Source: Linyphia triangularis
Lineage: Eukaryota; Arthropoda; Arachnida; Araneae; Linyphiidae
Reading direction: 5' to 3'
DNA length: 64,000 bases
Assembly (NCBI GenBank): GCA_963978545.1
Contig: OZ021725.1
Coordinates: forward strand, 88,830,305-88,894,304
In this document: piece by piece, positions 12,900 through 25,429 of the stretch
Layout: each line of letters opens with the position of its first letter
How positions within the stretch are numbered: position 1 is the first letter of the stretch
The notes under the pieces: model-generated
Seen by the model: only the letters and a program-made list of their open reading frames with translations
Told to the model about the DNA's origin: nothing
The model's database searches: none
Position numbers and translations under genes: made by a program

Positions 12900-15000
12900 A
12901 ATTTTCTTTGGGTCGTATTTATCTATTGTCAACATATTTCTCATTTTAAAATATTTCTTGGCATAACAATGTTGATAATCGTTTAAAAAAAAAAAACGAG
13001 CGTTGTACTCTTTCTATTCAAACTATTCGGCAAAATGTCTTTAGGCCAGTATTACGCTGCTCTATAACTATTAAATATATTATTCTCATCTCCATTGTAT
13101 GGATTTCAAGGTGGGTATGCAAACTTCTGCCTGTACAGCTAAGTGGTGCTATAAACAGCGGCATCTCATATGGCATGATCGCTTTACTATTCATATATTC
13201 AACTGTTATGACAATAGTTTTCAGCGAATGGAGCTTAAAAGGAGTGGAAAAGGATTTTAGTGGACACTCCGTATATTGGCTAAAATCTTATCCATATTTT
13301 TCACTGACATTAACTTGGAAACTTTATGTTTAAAATAAAATGGACTTTGACGTAAACTTGATATTTCCTAATTTGGACAGAATTTCTTAGAGATTCGGTG
13401 ATATTTTTCTTAAATATTTTCCCATTTATTGTGAATACAATTTAAATATTTTTCACTTACTACTAAGCATTCCTGCAACTTTTCTTGGTGGCATTGAATT
13501 TTTGATAAACTTAATAGGAATTCCATTAACCACTGCACCAATTTCTTCTCAAATTAGCTAACAAGCTTTATGACATGCTCTTAGTAAAAAGATCTTTTCC
13601 TTATGTTACACGCAATGACGCTAGAGTTTATCCCTATTAATAGCCATTCATTTTTTGATAAATACTCGGAATCAGTAGTAACGGAACATTTAACTGACTT
13701 ACGAAAGAAAAATAAAGTCACGTTGACCTTCTTCTATCCGTCTTTGTCTGACCACACATCAGGCTTTGTCAAGTATTTGTCAACTGATGTATTTCCGTGA
13801 CATTGTTAACATTTTAATTTTGCTCTACCCACTTATACAATTCAAAATTTCCACTATCACAATTAAATTCTAATTAGATAAACGGAAATTCCAAACACCA
13901 TGACAAATTTTTCCCTACTTATGAAGAACTTTAACGGATTATTACTTCATAGATTATGACTAATTCCAAGTACTTTTAAAATAAGTCATTCTTGTTATGA
14001 AATCTTTAGAATAAGTTAAATTTTGTTTAATGTACAGAATCGCATCAATGACTTTAGAAGGAGAGGTCAAGTTACGGTGAACTCTGACATTCCACTTTCG
14101 CAGATTTATTGCCAACAAGTTTCCCCTTGATATCAACTTTAAAAAAATGTCTTACTTCTAACCTCTTAATCTACTCTAACTTAAAATTTTAACTATATCA
14201 AACAAACTCCAATTAGATTAATAGAAATTCTAAACACCGAAGTCAAAATCGTATCATTATTTTGTTTAAAAAGCTTCTACTTCATGGAATATGATTAATT
14301 ACTAGTGTTATATATTCTAAAATCACTCTTGCTATGAAATCTTTTGAAATAAAAATGAATGACATCTAATGAACAGAATCGAAACAATGACTAACGAAAG
14401 AGAGGTAAATTCAAAGTGACCCCCTCCCTCCCTCCATACGGCATCCATTTTTGGCTGAAAAACTTATCAACAGGTTTCTCAGTGACATCAATTTGGCGAC
14501 ACGACCACAGCGATTCCTCGGAAGTCGCATCCAGAGAAGCCCAAGCTCCATAAAACGAGTGAAAGAAATGAAGAAATGCTAATGGATTACTACTAACTGA
14601 ATTATGGAAAGTGTGAATTACTACTTTTGAAAAATGAATTTTAATACATTACTACTAATGAGTAATTCTAAGCATTATTATCTTCTAAAACCTGAATAAC
14701 TTGTTCTGAAATCTTAACGAAAAATGTAGGAGGTCTAATTAACGAAATCGCTTCAATGACTTATGAAGGAGAGGTCAAGTCACGGTGACTCCCTACCCCA
14801 CGGCATTCCATCTTTGGCGGAAAAACTTGTCAACAGGTTTCTCAGTGACATCAAGTTGGCGACACGACGACAGCGATTCCTCGGATGTTCCATCCAGAAA
14901 AGCCATAATCTGTACGCTCGATCGCTCCTTTTCACGTCGATATGTCGCCGCATTTATCACACAATTCCCTGGCGTTCTTTTACAGTAATGAAAATAATCT
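12900..15000 (+). repeat. Degenerate tandem array of ~340-370 bp units
   Basis: The clearest units are the last two. GGTTTCTCAGTGACATCAA-type text followed by TTGGCGACACGAC, CAGCGATTCCTCGGA and CATCCAGA occurs near 14473-14535 and again near 14836-14900. An inverted motif marks each unit at 13710, 14064, 14403 and 14772 (spacings 354, 339 and 369). Older units are suggested by CACTGACATTAACTTGG near 13300 and TTGTCAACATATTTCTCA near 12926. Each unit also has a TATGAAATCTTT-like or CTGAAATCTTAA-like stretch and an AATTCCAAACACC-like stretch. GC content rises towards the 3' copies. No frame is conserved between units. Confidence 0.75.
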
Positions 15001-16859
15001 ATTACTGAATCGATTATGTGATCAGCGCCGCTTCTGTCTGTCGCCGAAGGATCTCGCCAATTCATCAATCCCAAAAGAGATCCAGATAGCAGCGAAAACG
15101 ATCCATTTGTTACTAAAGCATTTTTCTGCTGGCGATTAGAAAAGAGGGGGGCTTCATATCAATGAATCTGGGAGTTCCATTTAGAGGCAAGAGAGATAGT
15201 TTTCGGAATTGGGATGCTTCCAAATCGACAAGGATTCCGATAGGTGAAATATATTACCATGCTTTGGAGAAAAGATGGGAGTGGAATAATTACGTTCTTT
15301 AAAAACACAATCGTTTCCTTACGTTGTCCATCACTGCTCTTTTTTTCTCATAAATAACGTGTCTATTTATATTTGTCGATACTGCGCTTTTCTCAAATGT
15401 AATATTTTAGAAATGTATCAATACAGATGTTGGTATATTTATTTTGAACCTTTAATGATAATGTGTTATTTCACAAAGTATGTTTACCTAAAAATAATGT
15501 TCTTCTTGTCCTTTCTGTGCTAAACCCTAAATACTTACTGTAAAGTATGATACGGCCTAAATAATGAACCCTAAACTTCTCAGGAAAACAATTTATAGCA
15601 CCTGGGAATGAAGTTGTATTACTTCAGAATTATTTAAACCCACACCATCACTTAAACTCATATTCATTTTCTAATAATGCATTTATAAAATTGTCTTACA
15701 CTTTCTGCTGTTTTCCTTAATTTATTATTCACTACACCTTGAGTGTGTGAACTTCTAATATACTTAGAACATAAACCACTTAAAACTTCTCCAACAATTC
15801 GCTTCGAGCGATAAATTCCAATCAAACATAACATAATTTATTAACATTCTCAAACTTAACAAAGTCCACAAACATTCATTAAGAATTTTCAAGACTCAAA
15901 AATAAGTAAAATTTTCCAAAACCCCACCAATATTTCCCATTTCCATTCCTCTTCCTTCGAGATCATTGCCACCCTTCCAATCCGAATTGTCTGTCTGGCG
16001 ATACAACTTCATTTCTCGCTGAAGAGAGGAACGAATGATTGAGCAGAGTGCCCTCCAATCCCACTTCAAAGATATCTTCTCTCACATTAGAAGCCCCCGC
16101 AAAACCCTTCAGGCAGGCACGCAGCCCCCCCCCCCCATCCATAGATTAGATCGTGCTTTGGACCATCCTCAACTAACTGGGCATAAATTCAGCCAAGGAA
16201 ATCAGCGTTCAAGTTTATATACCTTCAATCCATTCTGCAGAGAGTGAACACACAAGGGGGGGAGGGAAGCCCTCCATGAATGCCCCCTTCCCCCTCTGCG
16301 ATCTTCGCTAATTAATGTTTACTTAAACTGGACTAAGTGAATTGAAGCCCTGGGCTGTATATTCCTCGAGCCTTAGTTCGGTATTTGACTGATGTAAGTA
16401 TAAGTAAGGGGATGGCGAAATATACGAGTTTTCGAGAGTATTATGAGTTCGGTGTTTCTCTTCGGTAATTGATGTTTCGGTGTGTTGTTTCAAGGGTCTA
16501 GGAATCACTTTGTCTTCGTTGTTGACGACTGGCCATTGTGCAAACAAAGACGTATAAATTTTTAAGCTACGACTAAGAGGATGTTGTAAAGTCAGCGTAG
16601 GAATGTTTCAACTTGCTGTGGGAAATTTTGAAAATGATAGGGATGGGGAATAGAGATTGGTTTTAATTAGTAAAGAATTTGCTTGAGGTTTTTTTTTGAA
16701 AATGGGAGTAACATGAAGCGTCCTTCTAAATTGCAGATGTATTTTGTCGTGTGTTTAAAGTTGTCATTACCACCAAGTAAATATTTACAGTTTGCTTAAA
16801 ACTTTTGAGTATAATCGCAATTTGGCAATTTCTTTCTTCCATCATTTGAACGCTAAATT
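15001..16859. other. Non-coding, mixed composition
   Basis: 15000-15180 and 15930-16300 are GC-richer, with a C12 run at 16125-16136 and a G-rich stretch at 16255-16270. No exon can be supported. Confidence 0.5.
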
Positions 16860-17000
16860 TACTATTACTAATAGTACCAAAGCTAATTTTAATATTGCTA
16901 ATAATACCAAAGCTAATTTCAATATTGCTAATAGTACCAAAGCTAATTTTAATATTGCTAATAGTATCAAAGCTAATTTTAGTATTGCTAATAGTATAAC
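16860..17000 (+). repeat. 30-bp minisatellite, ~4.5 copies
   Basis: The unit contains GCTAATAGTACCAAAG and CTAATTTTAATATT. Because 30 is a multiple of three, it stays open on both strands and reads as a 10-residue repeat (NSTKANFNIA type). I do not take this as a gene. Confidence 0.9.
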
Positions 17001-17558
17001 TCCAATATTTAAAAGAAACTTTATAGCATTCATAATTATTAAAGTTTCTTCTCATAATAACATAATAATTTCACTGACTAATTCGATGCGGTAAATAAAT
17101 CAAAAGTCCAACTTAACTTCATTTAAGATCATACTCATATACCTATATGGAAGGAGAGAATAATATTCACATTACTTAGAAATTCTAGTTGACAAATCAA
17201 ACTTCCAAGATGGTACAAATTTTGAAATGAAAATATTCATCAAAAAGACAATATACAAAATATCTTGATTAAAGAGGTGTTTTAGGGCTTATTATTTAAG
17301 CTCAGTTCTATTCTTAATCATCCAAAATAAATTGACCTACTAGTCAAACTTTATTATGTGTTATAATTCTAAAACTTATTCATAACCTTAACGTCATTAA
17401 TTAATTGCTGGTTCAGTTGTTTTATTGAGAAATTATTGCTTGAATATAGAAGACAGTTTAAAGTTTCTCGTGTTTATTTTAATATTTTTCCTTTCAAATA
17501 CCCATATGTATACATAGGGTAATTAAAGTATAGCATTCGGTTTAAAAAAAAAAAAATC

Positions 17559-17560
<2 letters not shown>

Positions 17561-17594
<34 letters not shown>

Positions 17595-17945
17595 ATTTTT
17601 CCACGTTTTGGAACATCCTGATTTCAAAAAAGTGATCTAGAAAAAGTGTCTGTGTGTGTATGTGGTCAGCATAACTTCCGAACAAACTGACCAACGATGT
17701 TCAAATTTGGTGTGCGGGTTGGTGGTAGCCATGGGACCTACCGTTAAGATTTTCGTCAAATTCGCGCATGCGCATAAGATAGCTGACATTAAAAAAATCT
17801 TGTTTTTCAGTAATTGCTAAAACACGGTTCGAACGATTTTGTTCAAAATCGCTGTGGTAAATGCCTCTCAAGGTGTTCCAAACATCCCCACCTCCGAAAT
17901 TCCCGTAAAAATGCTTTAACGGTGTAAAAAGTTGAAAAACGAATG
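17561..17945 (+). mobile_element. Dispersed repeat with homopolymer end, copy 1
   Basis: A T32 run (17561-17592) leads into CCACGTTTTGGAACATCC, then about 330 bp ending GTGTAAAAAGTTGAAAA. The same sequence recurs inverted at 22439-22812. Shared blocks include CAGCATAACTTCCGAAC and CTCCGAAATTCCC-like text. Upstream, A13 and TCGA face the T run and form a palindrome at 17544-17573. Open frames inside are not convincing. It is probably a non-autonomous transposon of unknown class. Confidence 0.75.
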
Positions 17946-18899
17946 TGTTCACCACAGAGTCTTCTTTCGTTGAGCATACCTCATTATTAATCGATTTTTC
18001 TTATCTAGTCAGTTTCATTTATAAGAAAAGATAATATTAAGGGTTATCGTGAAGTATACCGCCAAAATCATCATTTTGGCAGAGGGTGGGGTTTTTTTTA
18101 AAAGACCCATTCAAAAATTAAAGCAAAAAATATCGACAGACTAACCATTTTTTCTAAATGAATGAGGAAAATATAATAACGGTAAATTGCACAATTCCCC
18201 GTCAGTATTATAGTGTAGTTGAAAGTTGTGCGATGTTTCATACCCTTAGTTATCTTTAGTCTGTAAGTGCTATTTCTTATAGGAGTAATTATTTAGTATA
18301 TTAAATTTACTGAGTTAGCATTTTTCATCATTCAAATGCACCTTTAATTAAGAGCAATGCTCTTCAACATAAAATAGTGTTTATTTGGATGGAAGCGTTA
18401 TTAAATCCATTAATATGAACTTGTTTTTAAGAGCCCAACAGTATGTATAACAAACTGTATTGTCTTAATTCTAAAACTTTAAAACTTTGATTATCGGCTT
18501 TTACATAACTTCTTTTAAATACGACTACTATGAATACCACACACACGAAGAAAAAAAAAAAGAGAAAAAAAACATGTGTACCATCAATTTCAAATTCAGA
18601 CATCTAATCATCAAGTTTTCAAAGATCTACAACCCAGAATAAAAGCTGAAAACGTACCTTGTGCACAAAACATTATATGATCTTTTTCCTACATAGTGAT
18701 ATTTTCATCTTGACTAACTTCATTTGATACAATTAGGATGACCTAAAATACTTTTCTTTTATTTCCAACTCTTTACTTAAACGCAACTCAACTTGAATTT
18801 ATGAGGGCATTAGTAGAAGTGGTCGAAGAAAATTTTAAATAATTTTTTTAATTTCCTCTATATTATCTAAAATAGGAGGGAGATAATTTACTGAATATA

Positions 18900-19371
18900 T
18901 TAATATTTATTGAATATTTTATTAATATTTATTGAATATTTTATTAATATTTATTGAATATTTTATTAATATTTATTGAATATTTTATTAATATTTATTG
19001 AATATTTTATTAATATTTATTGGAATATTTTATTAATATTTATTGAATATTTTATTAATATTTATTGAATATTTTATTAATATTTATTGATATTTTATTA
19101 ATATTTATTGAATATTTTATTAATATTTATTGAATATTTTATTAATATTTATTGAATATTTTATTAATATTTATTGAATATTTTATTAATATTTATTGAA
19201 TATTTTATTAATATTTATTGGAATATTTTATTAATATTTATTGAATATTTTATTAATATTTATTGAATATTTTATTAATATTTATTGATATTTTATTAAT
19301 ATTTATTGAATATTTTATTAATATTTATTGAATATTTTATTAATATTTATTGAATATTTTATTAATATTTA
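18900..19371 (+). repeat. 22-bp AT satellite with 9-unit higher-order period
   Basis: There are about 21.5 copies of a 22-bp unit that starts TTAATATTTATTGAATATT. Two length variants recur at fixed spacing: units 6 and 15 gain a G (TTGGAATA, 23 bp), and units 9 and 18 lose an A (TTGATATT, 21 bp). Units 1-9 and 10-18 are therefore two copies of one 198-bp higher-order repeat, followed by three plain units and a partial one. Confidence 0.95.
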
Positions 19372-19379
19372 TAATATAT

Positions 19380-21640
19380 TTCAATTGATGTTTTATTATG
19401 CTTAAATATTCAGAGTGTTGAATTTATTCACACATTTTATAGTATTGAGATTTCCGTAACGGTACACAAAGTAGTCCTTCATTAATCAAAAGAACAACAG
19501 CAATTTTAATTAGCAGAATCTAGAGTTGTAAAACAAGCTATCATCTATTTTAAGGATAAAATGAATGATTTATGAATAATAGTGATTAAAAATGAATTAA
19601 TAATGAAAGCAACAAAAAACAATAGATAGATACAATAGAAATATTTCATTTAAACTTTTTGAATACCCAAGCTGAAATTTAATTTTCTATCTTAATAAAT
19701 ATCTATGCATATTAAATTCGAATATGCATAAAATAATTTTATATCATTTTTAAACAACAGCCATATCTTTCAATTTATCAACATTTAATTGTTTTGCCTT
19801 ACCAAATATTAATGAATTTCGTCTACATCACGTGCTCATTCGGAGTACCAAAATTGTATCCAAGGTGTTTTTGTTACGACATTTTCCGAAACGTTTTTTT
19901 ACCAACCATTTGCTGTCGTGTTCTTAGTGGCTTAACTATTAATACATTTCGTTTTAAAAAAAGCTAAATTATTTCTTCGTTTTTACCATTCCCGACTTTC
20001 AATAACGCTCTTTTATCTCGCAGTAAAAAAAATAATAATAATTTAAAACCTAACATAGGTTGGATTAAAAAAAAAAAAATACTTGCTCTTTTTTAAATAT
20101 AATCTCTGGTAAATTCTTTCGTTTGTGCTTTTCTAAACTAAACTCTAAAATGCGACGCAAGGCTCTGACGTAAAACATAATTTTATTCACAATTGCCTAT
20201 TTTTCTACAAAAAGAAAAATAAACAAAAACAGAAAGAAAAAAAAAAACTTAATCCTAAGTCCATTAAAATTTCAAAACGAAAGTACTGTTGTAAAAGCGT
20301 AAAATGCGAGACCCAGCAAAAAATGCAACACATGAAAAAAACTGATAATATGGAATCGACAAAGTACATACTTTACTATTTATTTACCTGCGTTCTGCTG
20401 ACAACGATAGTTTTTAAGCGGATGTTGAAGGTTTATTTTTCTATGTTAATGTAATTTGCTACGAATTGAAAGCCGTTTCTTCACTGGGGATCTGTAGCTC
20501 GAGAATTAGGATACGAAGCTGTGGGTAAATGTATATCAAATGCCTCTCCATGCTTTCAACATTTCATCTTTCATAAATTTTTGCACTAAGGATGGTGTAC
20601 CCGTTACTAACATTTTGCGCGAGTAGGCTTTATTATTTTTACTCTTTTTCTTTTTTTCACAAAAATAAGGTTTAAGGGAAAATGGTAAAAATTATTTTTT
20701 GTTGAGTATGTTTATTTTGCAAAACGAGATATATTTTAAAACCTAGAAAAATAAGCATGCTGAAGAAAAGCATTATTTTTAAATAAATATTTGCCGAGTT
20801 TCAACTTTTTTTTTTCCTAAAAAGGAAATGTTTTTCTGTTTAAATTCTTTCAATAAAATCCGTTATCAATGGTATTTCTATCGAATATCTAGATTACACT
20901 GGAAAGGAATTCTAGAAGCAATGAGGATAAATTGTATCAGATTTTTTTTTTTTTTTTTTTTTTTTTTCAATTTAACCTAATATTCAAAATATGAATTGGT
21001 AAATTATTCGAAAGTCAATATATTTCATTTTTGCATTTTAGGTTTTAGAAAGATAGTAATGGACCTAAGCGTCTAGTATGACAATGATATTGTTACTTTT
21101 ATAATAGAAAATTCTAAATGTTATTTTCTTGAACTTCCTTGTGTCTTATAATGTTGTGATGACTTTTGAAATATTTTCGTTTGAAAACATTATTTACTAC
21201 TTTTATACAAAAAATATCTAATCGATGTTAAAATCTAAATCAATTGCAGAAACTTTGACTTCCCTTTCAAAGCAATATCAAAATCAGACTGTACAAATCT
21301 CTTTTAATTTGAAAATTCAATTTATTCAATTAATGTCCCTTATTGAGTATTTGAAAATCTGCATTCAAGGACTCACGAAAAAATTGTTTCATTAGCTTTC
21401 CTCAAATTTACCCCAAAACCATTTATGAACCATATTCAAATTATTTCTTTCCTAAGGACATTCTTATTCACAGAAAAACTTTATTTGTGATAAAGCACTT
21501 CTATTTTCCCTGTATATTATCAAACTCAAGGCTCCAATCCATTTCATAACCAAACTGCCTCAAAATCCATTTTCACAAATCTCCCTGATGTGACAAAATC
21601 AAATTCCTCTTCCAATAAACCACTGACAGTCATCTTCTAT
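19380..21640. other. Non-coding AT-rich stretch
   Basis: It contains the T26 run at 20942-20967 and nothing else I can name. Confidence 0.6.
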
Positions 21641-21654
21641 ACTCTCAAGTTTAA

Positions 21655-22066
21655 AGGGTCTTTCAGAAAACTACCTAAATGACATGACTGCTAAACAGCT
21701 AGAGACAGCTGGAAAAGAAAAGTGATATCTACGACAGACAGGTATAGAATTTCAAATACATCGTTTTGCAAAATTAGGTCCAATATTTACAGTTGGTGCA
21801 CATATTGTTATAAAATCTAAATATAAGGGAATGAATTACATGGAAACACGTGGAGGTTTTCCCTTATGATAAAAGGCACTGTAATCCCTTTACTTAGTAC
21901 AGCTTAAAAGGTCACTTTTGCAGAATGCTATAGTTTTGCAAGACACTCAGACGGGTTTTCAGTACTTTATAATCACTCGTTTTGTTTATTGGAAAATCGA
22001 TACAACTAAAAATGGGCCGTATCTGTGAACCGTAGAGTACAAACCATCAATAAATTCTGAAAACTG

Positions 22067-22097
<31 letters not shown>

Positions 22098-22193
22098 TCC
22101 ATACCTGTCTAGCCTACATACCAGTTGTCTCTTCTTTCATTCTCTCGTAGTTATGTAATTTCAAAGTTGGGTAATCCTTTCTGAAATACCCTG
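21655..22193. mobile_element. Non-autonomous TIR element, copy 1
   Basis: The left end (21655-21752, AGGGTCTTTCAGAAA...) and the right end (22096-22193, ...TTTCTGAAATACCCTG) are diverged inverted copies of about 98 bp. Both contain the inner block ATTCCATACCTGTC in the right-hand orientation. A second element at 30272-30955 has the same ends. The interior (about 340 bp, including T29 at 22067-22095) has no transposase-like frame. Target-site duplications are unclear, so the superfamily is not assigned; CAGGG-type ends occur in several DNA transposon groups. Confidence 0.7.
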
Positions 22194-22435
22194 TATTTAA
22201 CTAGGGGTGTGGAACATCACGCAACCTTCAATTACGCTATAATACTGGTCACTACACTTAAAATTGATGTGGAATATTGTTAATACCATTTTCATATTTT
22301 CAATCATTTGAAAAAATTGCCAGTTTGGTGATATTTTTGGCAATAATTCTTGCATTATCCTTTCTTGTAAGTGAACCAGAGAAGAGGAGAGAAACGGTCG
22401 TTGATGAGCGATGGAAGAAAACTCTGTTGAACACA

Positions 22436-22438
<3 letters not shown>

Positions 22439-22470
<32 letters not shown>

Positions 22471-22781
22471 TTTTTACACCATTATATAATTTTTTATGGG
22501 AATTTCGGAGATGGAGATGTTTAGAGCACCTTAAAAGGCATTGCCATAGTGAATTTGATCCAAATCGTTAGTCGTTTTTTAGCAATTGCTGAAAAAACAT
22601 GATTTTTTCATATTTTGTGCATGTGAAAAATGACGAAAACCTTAATGATAGGTTCCATGACGACCACTCCCGTACACCATATTTGAATATCGTGGATCAG
22701 TTCGTTCGGAAGTTATGCTGAACACGTACACATACTTTTTCTACACCGCTTTTTGAAGTTAGGATGTTCCAAAACGTGGAG

Positions 22782-22812
<31 letters not shown>
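22439..22812 (-). mobile_element. Dispersed repeat with homopolymer ends, copy 2
   Basis: This is the inverted relative of 17561-17945, bounded on the plus strand by T29 (22439-22467) and A26 (22787-22812). The homopolymers sit exactly at the limits of the shared sequence, so they behave like terminal inverted repeats made of a single base. Confidence 0.78.
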
Positions 22813-22999
22813 TACCCGAAAACAATACTTTTATTACCATAAATTAACATATACATAATTGAAAATAAAAAAGAGCAAAATATTTCTAAATAAATGTCGT
22901 TATGTAATTACACATAATCTTACTCGTTTAAAAAGTTTTTTTTTATAAAAAGAATACTTCTTTCATCCTTGCATTTTTTTTCCCACCCGCAGCAGCCCC

Positions 23000-23290
23000 T
23001 CCGAGAGGCAAACAGCCGCAAAATCCAGTTGCACTAATCTTTCTGATGGATCAACCTCCTCCTCTGAGAGATGAGAAAGAGGAGGGGATGAACAGCATCC
23101 ATCCTCACTCCTCCTCTCCATCCTCTCGGGAATAAGTTCCGGTCACTTGGAGACATCCCACCTCCTTTCTCGAATGAGAAGTAATCCTCTTTTCCAGTAG
23201 GAACCTACCCCAGGGGAGATTTAGGAGGCGGTTTGGACCGGCTTACCTGACCCAAATGACAGGTGTTACATCGGACGGGTCTTTTTGGGT
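23000..23290. other. GC-richer, purine/pyrimidine-biased patch, function unknown
   Basis: Repeated CCTCCTC / GAGGAGG blocks and several CpG stand out from the surroundings. On the minus strand TTGGGTCAG|GTAAGC (junction near 23247) resembles a splice donor, but I cannot support an acceptor or protein family. Confidence 0.2.
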
Positions 23291-23787
23291 GGTTGAGAAG
23301 GGGGTTATATTTCTTTTTTTTGTAAATACTTTTGTGTATAGAGAAACTTAGGCAGATGGGTTTATGAAAATGCGTTGCATCATGAAAAACTAGTGGATTA
23401 GTGCACATTTATTTAAGACTGCTAGAAGAATTACTTTTTTGAAAGTTTTTCAGAGTTAAATACTGTGTTCTATTGCTGAAATATATGATTTGGAAAGAAG
23501 AACTCGGCATGGCAAAGCTCGTGTTGCTGGACGGTCTGGTGATGGATCATATTCCGTACATCCATCATTGAGTATCCGATTGAAAAAATTTTGCATTTAA
23601 GATCGATTTACCAATCAATAACGAATGTATCTGTCTGAAAGAGAACTAAACCTTTAAAATAGTATTGCAATTATGTATTGTGCTTTAAAGAAGGATTAAA
23701 GAAAAGAGGATCATTCAGAGGAGTCGACGTATACATAGTCTCTTCTCAAAGTACTCAAATACTCTCGATTCTCAATTATCTCTTGTA

Positions 23788-23865
23788 GAGTCCCTTCTCG
23801 TAGAGTTTCTTTTCATAGAGTACCGAAATATCATCTAAGTAGAGTTCCCTCTCATTGAATACCAA
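23788..23865 (+). repeat. Short GTAGAGT-spaced repeat
   Basis: TTGTAGAGTCCCTTCTC, TCGTAGAGTTTCTTTTC, ATAGAGTACC and AGTAGAGTTCCCTCTC form a loose 15-18 bp repeat of (G)TAGAGT plus a pyrimidine stretch. Confidence 0.6.
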
Positions 23866-25195
23866 AAATAAAATAAATTAACTTCGATTTAAATAAACTA
23901 TTATTGTAAATAAACTATTCGTCAGAAGCAAATATCTTTTTCTTGAAATTGGTATATCACTTATCAATTTTATTTTAGTATAAAAGCAGAAAAATTGATC
24001 TTTATTTAAAAAATAACACTCAGAAATAATATATGATTAAATAAACTAAGATATAATTTTAAAGGTAATAAAGCCAATGTTGCTTTCCTCTTGACATAAA
24101 ATCATATTGATTTCGGATTTTAATATTAATAATTTAGTAACATCAAACTTCACTTTGATAACCTTAAGTTAGAAAAGGATCCAAAAGTTCAAATGATCAC
24201 CTTTTGGTTATGATCTGAAAGAACTGTTAATTTATTATTTTCATAAATGAGTTTAATTTTATGTATTATTTTGTTTACTTCTCTGATAAGCATTAAAAGT
24301 CACTAAAGAAAAATTGAAGATAAAAAAAAAAGTAATAATAATATCGCTATTATCTAGATTACCAAATTATTGATTGCAAAAAATACAATAGTTTGATACA
24401 AGATGTACTACATTTCTAAGAAAATTATATCCCTGTTTGTGGCATAGTAAAATTTAATATTAGCAACTACGACAAATTGAACATGCTTTGTTTGTGGTTT
24501 TTAAATTACTCTTGAATAATACGGTGCAGCTTAGTAAGGGTATGTAAACTGAAATGACCAAGAAAAGAAACAGTATTTTTCTATTGAAATTATTGTTGGG
24601 TATTTTACTGGTTAAGTTTTTGCCCTTTTGTGAACATTAAACTATTTTTTAATGAGTAATATTCCTTGGCACTTTCTTTAAAACAATCTGGCCATTAGTT
24701 TTGTCGATATTTACATTGTTAGTCTAGAATTATATTTAAGTAAACCATTATATCAGTAGACATTTTTAAGAAAAAGTTTGGAAAGTTGTCTTTTGGAAAT
24801 GGGCATCATTTCAAAAACGTCATTCAATTTTAAAATACATCAGATTCCACTGCATTGTAAGAACAGAATTGCTCTCCCAGATTCTTCTTCAAAAACTCCG
24901 TTTTTCATATATTTATTTATATATATTTATAAAGAATAAGAATCCCATTCTTTACTACTTTCTCTAAATCCTAATGGCCAAACGCCATCTGTCAAACAAC
25001 TCTCGACCGCTACACAAATAAAGAACTGTTATATCCACAACGCAACAAAAGGACATGTGTTGCGCTGTCCAAAATAAATAATAAGGACGGCAACAACAAA
25101 AAAGTTGGAGATAAAAGCCAAACACGAAACTAGAGAGATCTTGGTCCCATGCGGTTGCAGTGATGGGTCACGGTCCATTAAAAACCACTCAGCTT

Positions 25196-25400
25196 TCACC
25201 GGAAAAACGACCCTACATACGCATGCACACTTTTCGCCGCGAGGGGGCGTTGGACACCGACCAAAACGCATTTGTTTCAGGGACGCCTTTCTCAAAAGTC
25301 CAGTTTCCAGGCTCGTGACGTCACTCTTCCTTCCTCTATTTTTCCCTCCCGCGCATCGTCAGTGTTTTATTTTTCCCTGTGACTTAACCACAATGGGCTA
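25196..25400 (+). promoter_or_regulatory. CpG-rich patch with CTCF-like and CRE motifs
   Basis: About 15 CpG lie in roughly 180 bp. CCGCGAGGGGGC (25237-25248) fits the CTCF core CCGCGNGGNGGC exactly. TGACGTCA (25316-25323) is a full palindromic cAMP-response element. GTCAGTG near 25360 resembles an arthropod initiator, without a clear TATA box. This may be a promoter or insulator; open frames through it are explained by base composition. Confidence 0.42.
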
Positions 25401-25429
25401 TAAGGTGGTGGGGGAGGATGGAGGATGAA

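Noticed and set aside
14763..15139. Several overlapping frames on both strands at the end of the tandem array
   Set aside because: They overlap in conflicting frames and are not preserved in the neighbouring array units.
16792..17094. A protein with 10-residue repeats (NSTKANFNIA type) and its minus-strand counterpart
   Set aside because: A 30-bp minisatellite stays open in several frames. There is no domain, start context or splice support.
25105..25428. A 107-codon plus-strand gene
   Set aside because: It is open because of the CpG-rich composition. It has no domain, and the same stretch is open in opposite frames.
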